A stretch of DNA of 64,000 bases. Origin: Kudoa neothunni (taxonomy: Eukaryota > Cnidaria). The stretch lies in NCBI GenBank assembly GCA_964304625.1, contig OZ199840.1:2046001-2110000 (forward strand). The letters run 5' to 3'. A program made the position numbers and the translations under genes. Positions within the stretch are counted from its first letter, which is position 1. Each line of letters starts with the position of its first letter. Under the pieces are notes generated by a model. It saw only the letters and a program-made list of their open reading frames with translations, searched no databases and had not been told where the DNA came from. Of the stretch, positions 59,972 to 64,000 are shown one piece after another.

Positions 59972-62030
59972 CAGGGGTGGGGCAAACTTTTTTTGGTCTG
60001 GGGCGTACCTTTAAAAAATAGCTTTTTTGTACTGATAAAAGATAGCAAATATTTCAGAACTCATTCTTTATCTATTACATATGTTTTCATCGTTTAAAAT
60101 AAATTTAGATTTTGCTTTCCTAAATATTTTCACTTATTACAATCCTAAATATTATTTACACAGGAGGAAGTTTCCAAATCGTACGAAATTTTAAAATAGG
60201 CCTTATTCCGAAAATTTGAAGTAATTCGTCTTCTTCAAAACAACATAAAATATCCTAATTATAAAATTTTCCATAATAATTTAATTATGAGATTTTTTAT
60301 TCGCGAGAAAATAAAATAAACGTAATACTAAGTAAAAAGGACTACTGTGATTTACGGAACTGGCAGTTATCATTAATAATTTTGTCCAAATCAGGTTTTA
60401 ATGAGCTTGTACTTATTCTCAAAATCGAGTGCAGATTGGAGTCAGTCATTATCGCTCTATTTTGAGACTTGTTTATTTTCATTACAGAGAATGTTTGCTC
60501 ACATATATATGTTGATGCGAAAATAAAAAACATTCTTTTGACAAATCTTCTCAAATTAGGCAACTAATAATTGTTGAGAGCAGAGTAAAAACTAATTAAA
60601 TTGTTTGTTTCGAATATTTTTTTAGGGAAGTGTCGGCTTGTAGGTCTATTAATTCTAATTGCAGTTCTTCCAGGGATGTTCCAACACCACATATAACAGT
60701 CGGACAGAGCAAAGTAAAGTCATTTTCGATCAACCTAAAATCGGAAAATCTTCTGGCGAACTCTTCTTTTAACCCTATTAACTGGGAACTATAGTTATCA
60801 CATAATGGTAGAAAATGGACAAAGTTTTTATTTTTATGTTGATTGGAAAATAGCAGAAATTTTACATTCAAGTCATTCACCTTTTCCATTATATCTACAG
60901 CGAGTGCGAAATCACATAACCATGCATGATTTTTGATTTTATCAACAAAATCGCAACTAATGTCCGTTATGTTTAAAAAGAGGGAAATTCCGGTTTTCAG
61001 GGCTCATACTTAACCATCGTACATTAGTGTAATAGAGTACACCGGTAAAATCAGATTCAATTTCCTCTAAAAAGCTCCTAAATTGTCTATGTAGAAGATC
61101 TCTTGATCTTATCACATTACCATCAAACGCTACAGGATCCAAAACATGCTTAAATTTCAATGAATATTTACACAAGCTTTCTTGGTGTATAATACAATGA
61201 AATGACAAAATTTTGTGTGGAGGGAAATCTTCATTGATCTTATCATTCATCAGTTTTATTAGCCCAGAGTGTTTTCCCACAAGTGAAGGCGCTCCATCAG
61301 TAGTGAGTAGTGACACTGGTGAGTTTGTCCAAGCTTAACCGGAGCTGTTCAAATTATTCATAACATTATCAAAAAATCTTGTCCAATTGTGGTATTCTTC
61401 AAAGATTCAAGTGATAAGAGCTCCTCGGTAATTTCGAAATTATGGTCAATTCCTCTTACAAAAATGAGTAATTGTGCGATATCGGTAGCATCCGCATTTT
61501 CGTCCAAAGCAATACAATAATACTCAAAGTTGACAACTTTTTCGAACAAAATTTCTTGTACGTTTTGAGAAATATTCTCAATTTGTAGAACAATTGTTCT
61601 TCGTGATAGAGGAATAGCTTCAATTTTCGAGATGACTTCAGGGCATAAAGCATTAACACCCTAAAACACTCTTTAATAAACTCCTCTTCCGAGAATTCCT
61701 TGTTATGTTTTGCTAATGTGTGGGAAAGCATATAGCCCCAGCTATCGTAGCATTTCTTTGTATGGGACGTTGCTTTTCAAAATAAATTTTGTTGGAGTTT
61801 TAAATTTTCTACCATATCAGATGCCTTCTTTTTCAATTCATCCTGTGACAAATTGCAGCCAAAATGAGAATGTTTGGCTTGATAATGGCGTTTCATGTTG
61901 TATTCTTTGTACACAGAAATTGTATTACGGCAAAAAAAACAAACAGCCTTATTGTTGATGATCTTAACAAGGTACTTTCAGTCCACTCGTGATTGAAAAT
62001 TCGACATTCGTCTTCAATTTTCTTTTTTTA
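59972..62030 (-). mobile_element. hAT element (Charlie-like), right end not found
   Basis: The left tip at 59972, CAGGGGTGGGGCAAAC, is a classic hAT terminal repeat. The transposase lies on the minus strand, 60342-62010. A matching inner-facing tip on the other side was not seen before 62299, and the 8-mer TTATATAG next to the left tip does not recur, so the far end is probably lost. Confidence 0.75.
60342..62010 (-). pseudogene. hAT transposase with BED finger, broken
   Basis: From about 62000 downward: a BED-type zinc finger (CFFC ... MKRHYQAKH), KATSHTKKCYDSWGYML, AKHNKEFSEEEFIKECF, CIALDENADATDIAQLLIF (first Asp), TTDGAPSLVGKHSGLIKL (second Asp), FHCIIHQESLCKY, VRWLS, FHWFLPLCDN-like and ARRFSDFRLIENDF, and the C-terminal dimerisation segment STYICEQTFSVMKINKSQNR. 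Order and motifs match hAT transposases of the GTF2IRD2/ZBED group. About four frame breaks or stops. The preserved order suggests moderate age. Confidence 0.82.
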
Positions 62031-62298
62031 GATTGGTTGAAACTAGCCAACTCAACAAACTTTGTATACTACAAAAATTTTGGGCAAAAGTATAAAGGGG
62101 TAACCGCTGTTTATAACGTCATCAAAAAGGCATATTTTTCATCTTTGTTGAGAGAGGTATGTTTTGTTACTTTACATCATTTAATTATGGTAAAAAAGTT
62201 TATCCCTGTGTATATAAAATCCGATATAATTTGAATAGAAACAGCTCATCGATCAGTAGATCCATGAATACCAGTTAAACGAAGTCAACATTACGATA

Positions 62299-64000
62299 TT
62301 AACCCTTCCGGTACCAACTGGGGTATTTAAGTGACCCCATATTATCTATTTTGTTTCTAAATCCAAAAATCAGCTTCTGATAGTCCTTCAAAATTTCAGA
62401 ATACCTCAATTACTATTATTTCGATATTTTGATGAAAATATTTTTTACAATATAATTAAATCTAATGAATAGATTCAAAAATAATACTAGAGTTAATTTT
62501 TAATGCATCGGATTAGTTTTCTAATGTTACATATTTGTTTTATAAATATCAAAAATAGCTTTATTCCCCAACAAAAATTTGAAAATATCCATTCTAATAT
62601 ATGAAAAAATGGTGCGCCTTTCTAAATATTACCGCCTCGCGGATTAACGAGGATTAATTCGATTACTCCACGCGCTTAACGTTTCTTGTGGATATTTAGG
62701 TAGCAATTGTCAAATAACTTTTGTTGAGGCATCAGTAGTATTTATTATGAGATTAGACCAAACCATTGATGATGTTGAAAACTTATTGGGATTCTTCTTC
62801 GGTAGATAATGATAGTCGCTCAGAATATGAAATATGTGAATCAAATGATTGCGGTGAAGACGATTGTGTTATTAGTGATATAGATAATGATTCTATTTTT
62901 TCTTCTCCGTCTGGTCTTGAGTGGTCCAAAAGAATTTGTTCCAAAACGAAAACTAAATCACACAACATCGTTACTTCACCCACAGGCATTTTAGAAGCCA
63001 AAAATATAACGTTCATTTTTTTATGCTTTTGAGTTGTTTATGTCGAAAGACATAATTGATAAGATGGTAAAATACACCAACAAATATAATGAAGAAACTA
63101 ACCCAGAGACACACACGACAATAACTAAAAATGAAATAAAAGCATTTATAGGCATATTAATTGCTGCTGGGCGTTCAAATGGTAGGGTGCTTGCTCATAG
63201 GAATATGTGGGATGGTAGTCCATTATTCAAACCATTATTCTTCTCCACAGTGATGTCCAGAAACAGATTCACTTATCTTTATATGAAAATCCGTTTCAAC
63301 GATAATGCAAATAGAATTTATCGGTTTCAAATTACAAACGACAAATTCGAACCTTGCCGCTAAATTTTCAATCTGTTTAATGAAAATGGCCTGAAATATT
63401 ATTCACCAGGCACGAACATTACAGTGGATGAAAGGTTAGTAAGGTTTAGGGGTAAATGTCCGTTTCGGGTATACATGAAGAGCAAGCCCGGACGATTCGG
63501 GATCAAACCTTGGGTGGCTGCAGACGTAGAAACGTCATACCTATTAAACACTCAACCGTATATACTGGGAAGATCGGTGGAACAAGGGAAATAAATCAGG
63601 CTGAAAATGTTGTCACAAGACTTGTCTCACCATTTTATGGAATTGGCCGAGGAGTGACCGTAGACAACTTTTTTACCTCCGTTTCTTTAGCCACGAAACT
63701 CCTCAAAGAGAACCTGATATTGACAGGGAAAAATTAGGTAGAATAAACGCGATATCCCCAAAGAATTTTTAAAATCGCCACGTCGAGAGGTTTTCTGGTG
63801 ATCTTTCACTTACTTCCTATGTACCCAAAAAAAACTATGCGGTCAATATATTGTCTACCGAATTCCATGACTCTTCAACAGAAGACACGTATAGAAAAAT
63901 ACCAACGGTGATTCTTCACTATAACAAAACCAAAGGTGGTGTTGATAATGGGGACAAAATGACCCAGTCATACTCCTGTTCGCGACCTACCCGTAGATGA
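62299..64000 (+). mobile_element. piggyBac element B, runs off the window
   Basis: Left end TTAACCCTTCCGGTACCAAC with TTAAGTGACCCCA inside it, at TTAA 62299-62302. The same end sequence recurs alone at 37411. The transposase lies on the plus strand. The right end is beyond 64000. Confidence 0.8.
62766..64000 (+). pseudogene. piggyBac transposase, three catalytic Asp motifs kept, broken frame
   Basis: An acidic N-terminus from the ATG near 62766; then SKDIIDKMVKYTNKYNEE, FIGILIAAGRSNG, MWDGSPLFKP and VMSRNRFTYLYMKIRFNDN; ITVDERLVRFRGKCPF (first Asp); GRFGIKPWVAADVETSY; VTVDNFFTSVSLATKLL (second Asp); KGGVDNGDKMTQSYS (third Asp region). An in-frame stop near 63361 and frameshifts near 63560 and 63735 interrupt it. 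It is better preserved than element A and belongs to a different piggyBac subfamily. Confidence 0.85.

Overview
The window is a strongly AT-rich, gene-poor stretch of a eukaryotic, most likely animal, genome. Six well-conserved housekeeping genes can be read by joining exons across very short GT-AG introns, mostly about 40-110 bases: BRE1 (RNF20/40), VPS29, CDC45, AP-2 mu (AP2M1), a malate dehydrogenase relative (MDH2-like) and UBE2G1. A seventh gene encodes a large extracellular repeat protein whose exons are all phase 1-1, the pattern of animal exon shuffling. Fast-evolving proteins, tiny introns, high AT and many Merlin/ISXO2-type and piggyBac copies fit a reduced parasitic metazoan such as a myxozoan. 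That assignment is inference, not proof.

Layout: 1-3.4 kb, a MULE transposase gene and a piggyBac copy with both ends; 3.4-9.8 kb, decayed hAT and inverted-repeat elements; 9.9-12.5 kb, BRE1; 12.5-17 kb, empty AT-rich DNA with miniature-element pieces; 17-17.8 kb, VPS29 (minus); 19.9-21.7 kb, a pogo element; 21.9-25.4 kb, CDC45 in 17 exons (minus); 25.6-28.5 kb, miniature elements, a Merlin/ISXO2 transposase and a tRNA-derived SINE; 29-33.9 kb, the cysteine-module surface-protein gene; 35.4-37 kb, AP2M1; 38.9-40.6 kb, the MDH2-like gene; 45.1-49.4 kb, a whole-looking, young Ty3/gypsy LTR retrotransposon; 50-56 kb, four more Merlin/ISXO2 copies; 57.6-58.3 kb, UBE2G1; 59-64 kb, piggyBac, hAT and piggyBac end to end.

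The host genes do not form a pathway. VPS29 (retromer) and AP2M1 (endocytosis) serve membrane traffic, BRE1 and UBE2G1 ubiquitin transfer, CDC45 replication. The most unusual points are an MDH2-like gene that keeps a mitochondrial presequence and gene structure but has lost the catalytic Asp, His and Arg residues, and a large family-unassigned surface protein made of four-cysteine modules.
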